64,000 nt of DNA from Caulobacteraceae bacterium (lineage in GTDB: Bacteria > Pseudomonadota > Alphaproteobacteria > Caulobacterales > Caulobacteraceae), in NCBI GenBank assembly GCA_947476555.1, contig CANJRI010000003.1, positions 1 to 64,000 of the forward strand, written 5' to 3'. The notes under the pieces were generated by a model. It was not told the DNA's origin. It worked only from the letters and a program-made list of their open reading frames with translations, and made no database searches. A program made the translations under genes and the position numbers. Shown here piece after piece: positions 28,349-36,781 of this stretch. How positions within the stretch are numbered: position 1 is the first letter of the stretch; every line of letters begins with the position of its first letter.

Positions 28349-28400
28349 CCTTCTCCCCTCGCGGGAGAAGGTAGCCCGCGTCAGCGGGTCGGATGAGGGG
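28349..28400 (+). repeat. Intergenic palindromic repeat family A, copy 1
   Basis: A hairpin CCTTCTCCC-ctcg-GGGAGAAGG type (28349-28371) is followed by a second small hairpin (CCCGC..GCGGG) and the tail GGATGAGGGG. The same architecture recurs at 28447-28497 (inverted), 58985-59036, and as the hairpin only at 35276-35300. Confidence 0.85.
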
Positions 28401-28446
28401 TCGCTGAGACCTGCCGATGGAACGGTGATCTAGGGCAAGCGTCCCG

Positions 28447-28497
28447 CCCTCATCCGTCGGCCTTCGGCCGCCACCTTCTCCCACGAGGGGAGAAGGG
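28447..28497 (-). repeat. Intergenic palindromic repeat family A, copy 2 (inverted)
   Basis: Reads on the minus strand as CCCTTCTCCCCTCGTGGGAG..., then a GGCCGAAGGCC hairpin and GGATGAGGG. It is the mirror image of copy 1, 47 bases away, so valS and popZ are separated by a nested inverted repeat that could fold into a large cruciform or act as an mRNA boundary. Confidence 0.85.
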
Positions 28498-28508
28498 CTC
28501 CCGCATCC

Positions 28509-29075
28509 CTACCGTACTCGGCCGCGGGCGATGCGCTCGACTTCGGTGTCGACGGCTTCCTTGACGATGCGCGGCAGGTTCTCGTTGAGCCACTGCTGGA
28601 GCAGCGGGTTCAGCAGCTCCCGCACCACATCCTCCAGCGTGCGGCCCTCGCGCGGCATGGCGATGCTCGCAGTGAGCGCGCCGAACGCTGAGGCGGCGGC
28701 GGCGGCCGAAGCGGCGCTCACCAAGGTCTGGGCCGGCGCTGGCGCGGCCACCGGCTCCGGCGGCCCGGCGGGGGCCAGGATATCGAGGTCCCCGTGGGTC
28801 TCGACCTTCTGGGTGAGCTCCAGCGGCTCGTCATCGTCCTCCTCGACCACCGGCTCAGGAGCGGGGGGGGGCGGCGCTACGGCCACCGGCGCCGGCGCGG
28901 CGGCCGGCGATGGCGCCGCGGCCTGGACGGGCTCGGGCTCGGGCTCGGGCTCCGGTTCCGGCGACGCCACAGCGGCCGCGGGCGCGTCAGCAGGCGCGTC
29001 GTCCTCGGAGATGATCCGCCGGATGGAGGCGAGAATCTCCTCCATCGTCGGTTCCTGGGAGGTCTGTTCGGACAT
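28509..29075 (-). CDS. popZ: Pole-organising protein PopZ
   Basis: 188 residues. The conserved N-terminal helix is EPTMEEILASIRRIISEDD (about 8-26); a long acidic/proline-rich linker (EPEPEPEPEP, residues 38-130) follows, then the C-terminal oligomerisation region with TLEDVVRELLNPLLQQWLNENLPRIVKEAV. PopZ (DUF2497) forms a polar matrix that anchors the ParB-centromere and recruits cell-cycle kinases. In Caulobacter crescentus popZ likewise neighbours an outer-membrane TolC-type gene. This is the strongest order-level marker in the window. Confidence 0.95.
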   Translation of the reverse strand: MSEQTSQEPTMEEILASIRRIISEDDAPADAPAAAVASPEPEPEPEPEPVQAAAPSPAAAPAPVAVAPPPPAPEPVVEEDDDEPLELTQKVETHGDLDILAPAGPPEPVAAPAPAQTLVSAASAAAAASAFGALTASIAMPREGRTLEDVVRELLNPLLQQWLNENLPRIVKEAVDTEVERIARGRVR

Positions 29076-29185
29076 GGGCCGTTACCGCCGGAGATAGAAT
29101 CTGGACGCCAAGCCTAAGCGCGCCCGGACGATCCTGCAATTTCCGCTAGCGTAAGGCAGGCAGGAAATCGCCCGAGAGGCGAGTT

Positions 29186-30730
29186 TTAACGTGCCGGCGG
29201 CGGCGTCAGGCCCGGCGGGATCGGCGATTCCCCCGGCATCTCGCCTGGGTTCGGGGCCGGGAACGGCGTCAGGACGTGGTCGATGATCGCGATCGGCTCT
29301 TCCCACGGCACCCAACCCCAGGTGATCCGCAGGTTCCGGAAATGCCGCGCGGCGTCGTACTGCGGGATGGCCGGGACAAGGTTCCGGCCTTCCAGTCGGC
29401 CCATCAGGGCCAGCACGTTGGTGGCGGCCACATATTCGTCTCTGCGGGCGCTGACCTGGGACAGCTCGGCGGCGCGCAGCTCCTGCTCGGCGTTCAGCAC
29501 GTCGATGGTGGTGCGCAGGCCCACCTGCTGCTCCTCGCGCGTGCCGGTGGCCGCGATGGTGGCGGCCCGCACCTGCTCGTCGGAGGAGGCGATGTTCGAC
29601 CGGGCGGCGAGCAGCGAGCTCCAGAACTGGGTCACGCCCTGCATCACGCTGCGGCGCACGCCTTCGATGCCGATCCGGTCGGCGGTGTTGCGGTCCGCGG
29701 CGGCGCGGATCCGCGATGAGGTCAGGCCGCCGTTGAACAGCGGCACGGTGACGTTGACGCCCAGGCTCGAGCCGCGGGTGTAGAACTCGCGTTCCCAGAC
29801 CTCTTCCCGGACCTGGTTGCGGAAATCGAGCGTCGCCTGGGCGGTGACGTTCGGCATCCGGTCGGCACGGGCGCCAGCCAGCCGCGCGCGGCTGGCTATT
29901 TCCGTGAATTTCTGGGCCCGAAGCTGCGGGTTGAATTTCTCGGCCAGGTCGAAGGCCTGGTCCGGATCGCTCGGCAACAGGTGGGCGAGCGACGGTTCGG
30001 GCGCCAGTTCCCCGGGGTTCTGGCCCACCACGGTCGCATAGGCGGCCCGGCTGATCGCCAGCTGCGACTGGGTGCTCTGCAGCAGCGACCGGGCGGCGGC
30101 GAGGCGGGACTGCGACTGGGCGACGTCGGTGCGGGTGATCTCGCCCACGTCGAAGCGGGCCTGGGTCTCCTCCACCTGGCGGCCCAGGACCTGGACGTTG
30201 GCCTCGCGGATGCGCACCGCTTCCTGGTCGCGGCGGACATCCACATAGAACTGGATTACGTTGGTCAGCACCTGGGCCTCGATGCGGCGCAGGTTCTCGT
30301 GGCCGGCCAGGACCTCGGCGTGGGCCGCCGAGACCGAGGCGGCGACGCGGCCGCCGGTCCACAGGGGCTGGGTGAGATTGAGGGTGGCGCGGCTGTTGGC
30401 GGTGTCCACGCGTCCACGACCGTCAATGACGCCGTCGCCGTTGCGATCGACCGCGCCCAGGGCCCGGGCGACCACGTCCGGCGTCGCGTTCTCGGAATAG
30501 GCCCAGCCGGCGCCCAGGCTGAGCGTCGGTCGCCAGCCGCTGCGGGCCTGGACATAGTTCTCGTCGAGGGCGCGCTGGCTGGCGCGGGCGGCCTGCAGGG
30601 TCGGATTGGTCTCGTAGGCGAGCGCGATGGCGTCGGCCAGGGTCTCGGCGCCGGCCGGCGCCGCCGCACCAAACCCGACGCTTACGCTGAAGACCGCGGC
30701 CAGTAGCCGGCCGCGCAGACTGATCGACAT
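29186..30730 (-). CDS. TolC/RsaF-type outer-membrane efflux/secretion channel
   Basis: 514 residues from MSISLRGRLL (30730), with a signal peptide (1-29). It consists of two OEP repeats typical of TolC: LADAIALAYETNPTLQAARA near the start, the TRTDVAQSQSRLAAARS coiled region, then FNPQLRAQKFTEIASRARLA and GLRTTIDVLNAEQELRAAEL. It is the outer-membrane duct for type I secretion or RND efflux; no partner is adjacent. The first outer loop contains DRNGDGVID (95-103), resembling a calcium loop. The C-terminus is proline-rich. Confidence 0.9.
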   Translation of the reverse strand: MSISLRGRLLAAVFSVSVGFGAAAPAGAETLADAIALAYETNPTLQAARASQRALDENYVQARSGWRPTLSLGAGWAYSENATPDVVARALGAVDRNGDGVIDGRGRVDTANSRATLNLTQPLWTGGRVAASVSAAHAEVLAGHENLRRIEAQVLTNVIQFYVDVRRDQEAVRIREANVQVLGRQVEETQARFDVGEITRTDVAQSQSRLAAARSLLQSTQSQLAISRAAYATVVGQNPGELAPEPSLAHLLPSDPDQAFDLAEKFNPQLRAQKFTEIASRARLAGARADRMPNVTAQATLDFRNQVREEVWEREFYTRGSSLGVNVTVPLFNGGLTSSRIRAAADRNTADRIGIEGVRRSVMQGVTQFWSSLLAARSNIASSDEQVRAATIAATGTREEQQVGLRTTIDVLNAEQELRAAELSQVSARRDEYVAATNVLALMGRLEGRNLVPAIPQYDAARHFRNLRITWGWVPWEEPIAIIDHVLTPFPAPNPGEMPGESPIPPGLTPPPAR

Positions 30731-30840
30731 TCCGTATCCCCGGTTGCGAGAGACGCACCTGTTTGTCCGCGCCCGCTCGGACGGGGCGGCGCCAGGCGAG
30801 TTTATGCCACCGCCCGGTTTCGAAGGTGTTTCAACCATCA

Positions 30841-31401
30841 TCAGAAGGCGAAACCGTGTTCTGGCGCGAAGCCTTCCATGACCGGCGGGAAGGAATCGAA
30901 CAGTTCGCGCCGCCCGGCGCCATCGTCGCCGCGTATGTAGAGACAGGCCTTGCCGACCGGCCCATCGCGCTCGACGAGCCCCAGACGGCCTTTCGGCGCC
31001 AGGGCGGCCAGCCAGGCCGCCGGCGCCCGGGCCACCGCGCCTTCACAGACGACGATATCGAATTCCCCCGCCGGCGCCTGACCGGCGTCGATGCGGGTCA
31101 CGTCAGCGCCCAGCGCCTCGATCACCGCCGCCGCATAGGGCGCGGCGATGGCCAGGGCCCGCTCGCCCGGCATGGGCCGCAGGGCCTGCAGCAACTTGGC
31201 CACGTCGCGGGGCTTCAGCAGGTAGCGGCCGGGTGCGTGCTCGACCTCAAGGTCGGCGTAGGCCAGGAACGCCTTGCTCGGCGCCACGAAGGTCTCGCGC
31301 AGCAGGGCGCGCATGGCGTCATGGATCCGGATGTCGGTGACGTCCTGGGTGCGCACCTGGCTTTCCACCATGTTCAGGCGGGCGGCGGCGAAATCGGCCA
31401 T
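30841..31401 (-). CDS. Protein-L-isoaspartate methyltransferase-like protein (Pcm family)
   Basis: 186 residues from MADFAAARLNMVESQVRTQD (31401), the N-terminal pattern of alphaproteobacterial Pcm-family proteins that sit next to tolC. Substrate-side sequences are kept (VAPSKAFLAYADLEVE, RYLLKPRDVAKLLQAL). The SAM-binding motif I that should read like VLEIGTGSGY is instead ALAIAAPYAAA, so binding of SAM is doubtful. Probably a divergent paralogue; role unknown. Confidence 0.78.
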   Translation of the reverse strand: MADFAAARLNMVESQVRTQDVTDIRIHDAMRALLRETFVAPSKAFLAYADLEVEHAPGRYLLKPRDVAKLLQALRPMPGERALAIAAPYAAAVIEALGADVTRIDAGQAPAGEFDIVVCEGAVARAPAAWLAALAPKGRLGLVERDGPVGKACLYIRGDDGAGRRELFDSFPPVMEGFAPEHGFAF

Positions 31402-31564
31402 CGAATCCTCGGCAAACACTCAGGGGGCTCGGCTCGGGGCTTATAGCCCACGGGCGTTAAACGCAATTGGCGCCCGGTTCCGGCGATTGCCGGAGCGGTA
31501 GGCTTCTGCTAGCCAGCGCCCTCGCCGGAACGCGACACACCGCAGCGTTCCTTCGACTATCGGC

Positions 31565-31638
31565 GGCCTGATGGCGGAGTGGTGACGCAGCGGACTGCAA
31601 ATCCGCGCACCCGGGTTCGATTCCCGGTCAGGCCTCCA
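31565..31638 (+). tRNA. tRNA-Cys (GCA)
   Basis: Acceptor GGCCTGA (31565-31571) pairs with TCAGGCC (31628-31634), then T and encoded CCA. The anticodon arm is CGGACTGCAAATCCG with anticodon GCA; the T arm is CCCGGGTTCGATTCCCGG. 74 bases in all. Confidence 0.95.
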
Positions 31639-31648
31639 GACCTCCTCC

Positions 31649-33736
31649 TCAATCCATCAGCCGCTGGAACAGATAGGTGTATTCGAGCGCCTGGCGCATG
31701 GCCCGCTCGTTGAGGTTAGCCGCCGCGGCGTGGCCGCCGTCGATGTTCTCGTAATAGAGGTAGTCGTAGCCGAGCTCCTTCAGCCGCGCGGCCGCCTTGC
31801 GGGCGTGGGCCGGATGGACCCGGTCGTCCTTGGTGGAGGTCTCGATGAAGGCCTTCGGATAGTTCTGGCCAGCCCTCAGGTTCTGGTAGGGCGAATAGCT
31901 CATCAGCATCGCCCGCTCCTCGGGGATCGCCGGATCGCCGTATTCGCCAACCCAGGACGCGCCCGCGCCGATGCTGGTGTAGCCGATCATGTCGAACAGC
32001 GGCACCTGGATGACCACGGCGTTGTAGAGCTCCGGCCGCTTGGTGAGCGCCACCCCCATCAAGAGGCCGCCGTTGGAGCCGCCCATGATCCCCAGCCGGC
32101 GCGGGCTGGTGATCTTCCGCGCGATCAGGTCCTCGGAGACCGCGAAGAAGTCGTCGTAGACCGCGTTGCGCTTCAGCTTCAGGCCGGCGTTGTGCCACCT
32201 CGGGCCGAACTCCCCGCCGCCGCGGATGTTGGCGACCACATAGACCCCGCCCTTCTCCAACCAGAGCTTGCCCACCGTCGCCGCGTAGCCCGGCGTCTGG
32301 CTGACCAGGAAGCCGCCATAGGCGTAGAGCAGCGTGGGGTTGGAGCCGTCGAGCTTCAGGTCCTTGGGGCGGACCACGAAATACGGGACCTTCGTTCCAT
32401 CCCGAGAGGTGGCCCAGAACTGCTCCACCAGGTGCTTGGAGGCGTCGAAGCGGGCCGGCAGGGTGCGCAGGCGTTCAGGGGCGCCGGCCGCGGCGTCGGC
32501 GATCCACTGGCTGGACGGCGTCAGGTAGCCGGTGACGCTGAGGATAACCCGGTCATCGTGGGTGGAGGCCGAGGACACGCTGATCGACGAATCCGCCGGC
32601 AGGTCGAGCCGCGTGGACGTCCAGGCGTCGCCACGCCGGGAATAGCTGAGCACCTGGCCCTTCACGTTCTCATAGAGCGCCACCACCAGCCGCCCGCGGG
32701 TGGTCGCCACCTGTTCCACCGACTGGCTCTCGCTGGGCCGCAGGATCAGGCTGGGGTTCAGATCGGCGGGCCGGGCCTTGAGCGCGGCCAGGTCGAAGTC
32801 GATCAGGTCGCCTTCCCTCAGCGACTTGGCGGGCCAGTCTTCTTCCAAGGTGACGATCAGGCGGCCGGCCACATAGCCCTGGATGGTGGACTTGGTGGGG
32901 ATGGCCAGCTTCACCGCACCGGCCGGGGTGATCAGGTTGTGCTCGACGTTGAAGAAATCCACCGCCCGCTCGGCGAAGGTGGCGGCCGGCCGGCCATCGG
33001 GCTCGCGCAGCACCATCACATCGACGCTGACGTCCTTGCGCTCGCCCCGGAATATCTCGCGGGCGGCCGAGAGCGGACGGCCCCGCTCCACCACCTTCAG
33101 CACGAAGGGATAGCCGGACTCGGTGAGTTCGCCCTCCTCCCACTCGGTGCCGACGATCAGCGAGCCCTGGTCGAGCCAGGTGAGGTTGTGCTTGCCCTCC
33201 GGAAGGTGGAAGCCGCCCTCCACGAAGCGACCGGCGGCGGCGTCGAACTCGCGCACCGTGAACGCATCCTTGCCGCCGTCCGAAAGCGAGACCAGGCAAA
33301 GCCGGTCGTCCGGCTCCAGACAGCGGACGCCGGACCAGACCCAGTTGGCCTTCTCCGCCGTGGCGAGGGCGTCCATGTCCAGCAGGGTGCGCCAGGCCGG
33401 GGTTCCCGACCGGTAGCTGGCGACGGTGGTGGCCCGCCAGACGCCCCGCACGTGATCGGCGTCCTGCCAGAAATCGCGCAGCATCCCCTCGCCGGCGAAA
33501 CCCACACCGGGAATCCGGTCGCTGGCCGTGGCGATGGCCAGGGCGTCGGCGTAGAGGCCCTTGTAGCGGGCGTCGTCCTGCAGCACCGGCAGCGATCGGG
33601 CGTTCTCGGCCCGCGCCCAGTCCAGCGCGCGCTGGCTCTCGATCTCCTCCATCCAGGCAAAGGGGTCGTCGTTAGGGGCGGCGCCCATCAGCAAGGCTCC
33701 GGCGAGAAGGGTGACCAGGGGACGAAGGATCTTCAT
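31649..33736 (-). CDS. Prolyl oligopeptidase family serine peptidase (S9)
   Basis: 695 residues with a signal peptide (1-19). A beta-propeller (about 70-420) covers an alpha/beta hydrolase domain with the nucleophile motif GIMGGSNGGLLMGVAL (Ser near 535), an Asp in STKDDRVHPAHARKAA and the catalytic His in ENIDGGHAAAAN. It should hydrolyse proline-containing oligopeptides in the periplasm. The gene follows tRNA-Cys convergently and ends 11 bases after it. Confidence 0.92.
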   Translation of the reverse strand: MKILRPLVTLLAGALLMGAAPNDDPFAWMEEIESQRALDWARAENARSLPVLQDDARYKGLYADALAIATASDRIPGVGFAGEGMLRDFWQDADHVRGVWRATTVASYRSGTPAWRTLLDMDALATAEKANWVWSGVRCLEPDDRLCLVSLSDGGKDAFTVREFDAAAGRFVEGGFHLPEGKHNLTWLDQGSLIVGTEWEEGELTESGYPFVLKVVERGRPLSAAREIFRGERKDVSVDVMVLREPDGRPAATFAERAVDFFNVEHNLITPAGAVKLAIPTKSTIQGYVAGRLIVTLEEDWPAKSLREGDLIDFDLAALKARPADLNPSLILRPSESQSVEQVATTRGRLVVALYENVKGQVLSYSRRGDAWTSTRLDLPADSSISVSSASTHDDRVILSVTGYLTPSSQWIADAAAGAPERLRTLPARFDASKHLVEQFWATSRDGTKVPYFVVRPKDLKLDGSNPTLLYAYGGFLVSQTPGYAATVGKLWLEKGGVYVVANIRGGGEFGPRWHNAGLKLKRNAVYDDFFAVSEDLIARKITSPRRLGIMGGSNGGLLMGVALTKRPELYNAVVIQVPLFDMIGYTSIGAGASWVGEYGDPAIPEERAMLMSYSPYQNLRAGQNYPKAFIETSTKDDRVHPAHARKAAARLKELGYDYLYYENIDGGHAAAANLNERAMRQALEYTYLFQRLMD

Positions 33737-33746
33737 TCCTGAAGTG

Positions 33747-33890
33747 TTAGCGCCGCTCGCGCAGGATCGCGAGGGCCAGACGCGGCCGGATCAGGAACAG
33801 CCCGGCCCACACCACGCGGGCGAGGGTCCGGGTCAGACGACGGCGGGGACGAAACTCGGTCTCGAAGAGGTTGGCGTAGTCGGCGGTCAT
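33747..33890 (-). CDS. Small basic protein, 47 residues
   Basis: The product begins MTADYANLFETEFRPRRRL, followed by a hydrophobic helix ARVVWAGLFLIRPRLALAIL and a basic end. GGGAGAG stands 7 bases before the ATG, and the codon use (strong G/C third positions) fits the genome. It may be a short membrane-associated protein; no family recognised. It lies between the S9 peptidase and WYL regulator genes on the same strand. Confidence 0.65.
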   Translation of the reverse strand: MTADYANLFETEFRPRRRLTRTLARVVWAGLFLIRPRLALAILRERR

Positions 33891-33919
33891 GGCGGCTCTC
33901 CCGTTGCGATGAGAGAGAC

Positions 33920-34918
33920 CTAGGCGCTACCTGCGACAGAATCGGACGCAAGGGCCCGGCGGGCGACCTCCAGCTCCGCCGCCATCATGTCCCGCAGCGC
34001 CTGCGGCGCCACGATCCGGACCTTGTCGCCCCAGGTGAACAGGTGCCACGCCAGCTCGCGCATGCCGCTGGCCCGGAAACGGACGAGAACCCCGCCGCCG
34101 GCCTGCGCCTCCAGCGTCTGCCCGGTGTGGAAACGCCAACGCAGGGCGTCCTCAGCCCCTTCCGGGGTCACGGCCAGCACCACGTCATGGGTGTCGTCCT
34201 GATAGATGCCGAAGCTCTCGTCGGCATAGGCCTGCAGGGAGAAATCCTCCGGACGGGCGGCGGCGCGGTCCAGGATCTCCACGTCCAGCATGCGGTCCAG
34301 CCGCCAGTTGCGGGGGCCGGCCTTGCCTTCCGCCGCCACCAGGTAGTTCGACCGCCCGAACAGGATCCCGTAGGGCGTGACCTCGCGGGTCCGGCCGGGA
34401 TTGGAGCCCCCCTGATAGCGGAAGCGCAGGGCGCGCATCGCCTTCACCGCTTCGCGGATGCTGGCCAGGATGGCGTCTTCCTCGAACGGCCGGGGGCCGG
34501 CCTGAACGGCGATGGCCTCGGCCTGCAACAGGGCCTCCAGGTCGGGGGCCAGCTTGCGGCGGGCGGCCGCCCGCGTGGCCGACAGCACCTTCTGCTCCAG
34601 CGAGCGCAGGGCCTGGGCCCGGCCCTTGGCCCCCTCCTTGGTCAGCATATCCGCGGCGGCCGACAGGGCCGCCAGCTCCTCGGCGGTGGGCGCCTGGAAG
34701 AGGCCATCCAAGCCCGCCGGAATGCGGAACCGGCGGGTCGGCGGGTCGTCCACCTCCTCCATCTGCGGGAACATCTCACGGACCGCGCCGCGCATGCGCT
34801 CGGCCGTCCGCCGGCCAACGCCCATCCGATCGGCCATCTCGTCGAGGGTCAGCCCCTCGGCGTTGGAGGCGAGGAGCCGGGCCATCTCCAGCAGTCGGCC
34901 GGCCTTTTCGTGGCGCAT
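33920..34918 (-). CDS. WYL-domain transcriptional regulator (YafY type)
   Basis: 332 residues. An N-terminal helix-turn-helix (LTLDEMADRMGVGRRTAERMR, about 24-44) is followed by a central helical segment and a WYL sensor domain (about 165-235, including RFRYQGGSNPGRTREVTPYGILFGRSNYLVA). The C-terminal WCX extension is VRFRASGMRELAWHLFTWGDKVRIVAP. WYL regulators bind nucleic-acid or nucleotide ligands and often control DNA-damage or defence genes; no such target is adjacent. It is divergent from a small hypothetical gene. Confidence 0.88.
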   Translation of the reverse strand: MRHEKAGRLLEMARLLASNAEGLTLDEMADRMGVGRRTAERMRGAVREMFPQMEEVDDPPTRRFRIPAGLDGLFQAPTAEELAALSAAADMLTKEGAKGRAQALRSLEQKVLSATRAAARRKLAPDLEALLQAEAIAVQAGPRPFEEDAILASIREAVKAMRALRFRYQGGSNPGRTREVTPYGILFGRSNYLVAAEGKAGPRNWRLDRMLDVEILDRAAARPEDFSLQAYADESFGIYQDDTHDVVLAVTPEGAEDALRWRFHTGQTLEAQAGGGVLVRFRASGMRELAWHLFTWGDKVRIVAPQALRDMMAAELEVARRALASDSVAGSA

Positions 34919-34992
34919 TTCCAGCTACGTCCGTTTCTGTCGCAGCGCCCATTGAGAAGGGAGTCACAGCAACCCGCAACGGAGTTCTTCCG

Positions 34993-35271
34993 ATGGCCCA
35001 ATACCGCAGCTTCCAGCCCCGCCCCGTCCGCCCCTGGCCGGCCCTGCGTCCCCTGCCCCTCCTGCCCGGCTCGGTGGTCGACGCGGTGCTGCGCTTCCAC
35101 GATCAGGCCCTCGACCAGGGCGGCGGCCGCACTCTGCTGCGCCTGTCCGACGCCGCGCTCGAGCGGCCGGAAGTCAAGCAAGCCCTGGGCGATCTGACCC
35201 GTAGAGCCGCCGGTGTCTCGATCCTCTGGAACGAGCGCGAGGGCGAGATCATCCGGGTGCTGGCGGCCTAG
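34993..35271 (+). CDS. Conserved hypothetical protein, 92 residues
   Basis: A 92-residue soluble protein starting MAQYRSFQPRPVRPWPALRP, Pro/Arg-rich in the first 25 residues and helical afterwards (LPGSVVDAVLRFHDQALDQG...). No signal peptide and no recognised family. It is divergent from the WYL regulator with a 74-base gap, so it is a plausible target or partner of that regulator. A palindromic repeat follows. Confidence 0.55.
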   Translation: MAQYRSFQPRPVRPWPALRPLPLLPGSVVDAVLRFHDQALDQGGGRTLLRLSDAALERPEVKQALGDLTRRAAGVSILWNEREGEIIRVLAA

Positions 35272-35275
35272 CGCG

Positions 35276-35300
35276 CCCTTCTCCCCCTCGCGGGAGAAGG
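35276..35300 (+). repeat. Intergenic palindromic repeat family A, hairpin-only copy
   Basis: CCCTTCTCCCCCTCGCGGGAG... hairpin between the convergent 92-residue gene and mpl. It lacks the second hairpin and the GGATGAGGG tail of the full copies. Confidence 0.7.
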
Positions 35301-35306
35301 ATCTCG

Positions 35307-36704
35307 CTACCCGTACAAACGCTCGAACACCGCCGGCAGGCTGTCGGGCAGGCCGAGCAGCGGCCCTGACGACAGCAGCAGCACCGCCTCAGCGCCCGAA
35401 AGGTCGCCCAACGCCGCGGTCACCTCTTCCGCCGACCGGCGCCCCTCCGTCGCGACCCCCGTCGCCCCGACCCTCTCCAGGATCTCCTCGAAGCTCGACT
35501 GGTCGTGGCTGGCCGCGCCATACGCCGGCGGCGGGATGACGATCACCCGCGCCGCGCCGTCGAACACCGTGTCGTACCAGGAGAGCGCCTCGCGATTGCG
35601 CCAGGAAAAGGTGTGCGGCTCGAAGACCACCGTGAGCGGCCGCTCGGGATAGTGCAGCCGCATGGCCTCGATGGCCGAGCGGGCCTTCTCGTAGGATGAG
35701 CCGAAACCCTCGATGAGCGGGATGGAAGAGCCCGGCGCCAGCCGGTCCAGGCGCCGGCGGATCCCCGCGAACCTCTCGACGCCGGCGGCCAGCGCCGCCT
35801 CATCCACCAGGCCACGTTCCAGCAGGTAGGCGGCGACCCCGACGATGTTCTCGATGTTGTGCTCGCCCAGCAGGGTGGTCGCGAGCGCCAGCCGCCGGCC
35901 GTCCGGCCCAACGAGGGTGAACCGGCTGGTCTCTCCGAAGCTGACGCCTTCCGAATACCAGCCGTCGCAGGGCGCGGTGTCGTACCAGACGAGGCGGCAG
36001 CCCGCCTCGCCGGCGATGGCGCGGATCGCCGGATGGTCGCGGGCCACCAGCAGGCCGTCAGCCGGCAACAGACGCATCAGCTCGCCGAACGGCTTCTCGT
36101 AGTCGGCGAAGGTGGGGAAGACGTTGACGTGGTCGTGGATCAGCGAGGTCAGCAGCACGTCCCGGGGGTGGTAGACCACGAACTTCGAGCGCGGGTCGGC
36201 CTCGGCGATGATGTACTCGTCACCCTCCAGCACCACCTCGGGCGCGCTGCCCCAGTGGCCGGTGTCGGGCAGCGAGGGGGAGATGGCGCCCACCATCCAG
36301 CCGACGTCGCGCCCGGCCTGGCGCAGGACCTGGGCCATCAGCGCCGTGCAGGTGGACTTGCCGAAGGAGCCCGCCACCACCGTGTTCAGGCGGGCGGCCG
36401 TGGCCTCTCCCACCATCTCCGGGAAGGTCGTGACCCGCACCCCGCGCCGGCGCGCCTCCACCACCTCCGGGTTGGCCTCGCCGCCCAGCTTGGCGCTGGC
36501 CCCCAGCACCAGGGCGTCCAGGTGTTCCGGCAGATTGGCGGCGTCGAACCGGCGGAAGAACGGGAATCCGAGCCCCTCCACGTAGGTCGACATCGGGGGG
36601 AAGACGTCCTGGTCCGAGCCGGACACATCCGCGCCGGCCTGGCGCATCATCAAGGCCGCGGCCGCCATGCCCGCGCCGGCGATTCCCGTGAAATGGATGC
36701 GCAT
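35307..36704 (-). CDS. mpl: UDP-N-acetylmuramate:L-alanyl-gamma-D-glutamyl-meso-diaminopimelate ligase
   Basis: 465 residues of the Mur-ligase fold. The N-terminal domain starts MRIHFTGIAGAGMAAAALMM, the ATP loop is GSFGKSTCTALMAQVL (about 113-128), and GEHNIENIVGVAAYLLERG and VFEPHTFSWRNREA follow. Mpl reattaches recycled murein tripeptide to UDP-MurNAc in the cytoplasm. The ATP loop deviates from the usual GTHGKTTT (Ser for Thr, Phe for His), as in other Mpl-type proteins. A CtrA-type site lies 40 bases before the start. Confidence 0.9.
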   Translation of the reverse strand: MRIHFTGIAGAGMAAAALMMRQAGADVSGSDQDVFPPMSTYVEGLGFPFFRRFDAANLPEHLDALVLGASAKLGGEANPEVVEARRRGVRVTTFPEMVGEATAARLNTVVAGSFGKSTCTALMAQVLRQAGRDVGWMVGAISPSLPDTGHWGSAPEVVLEGDEYIIAEADPRSKFVVYHPRDVLLTSLIHDHVNVFPTFADYEKPFGELMRLLPADGLLVARDHPAIRAIAGEAGCRLVWYDTAPCDGWYSEGVSFGETSRFTLVGPDGRRLALATTLLGEHNIENIVGVAAYLLERGLVDEAALAAGVERFAGIRRRLDRLAPGSSIPLIEGFGSSYEKARSAIEAMRLHYPERPLTVVFEPHTFSWRNREALSWYDTVFDGAARVIVIPPPAYGAASHDQSSFEEILERVGATGVATEGRRSAEEVTAALGDLSGAEAVLLLSSGPLLGLPDSLPAVFERLYG

Positions 36705-36743
36705 GGACCCTGGTTAGCCGATCCCGCGCGCCCGTCCAGCCGG

Positions 36744-36759
36744 TTAAGGCCGCATTAAC
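36744..36759 (+). promoter_or_regulatory. CtrA binding site TTAA-N7-TTAAC
   Basis: TTAAGGCCGCATTAAC is an exact match to the full CtrA consensus. It is 40 bases upstream of mpl (minus strand) and about 23-25 bases upstream of the hairpin that opens the candidate small RNA on the plus strand, a spacing like that of CtrA-activated promoters where the box overlaps -35. Confidence 0.7.
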
Positions 36760-36781
36760 CAACGCACCGGATTCTCAGGGG

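Noticed and set aside
28861..28970. Simple GC-rich repeats within popZ as a possible tandem-repeat locus
   Set aside because: They encode the Pro/Glu/Ala linker of PopZ, a normal feature of the family, so no separate element is needed.
31730..33742. Long open frame (670 codons) opposite the S9 peptidase gene
   Set aside because: Antisense shadow with no recognisable domain.
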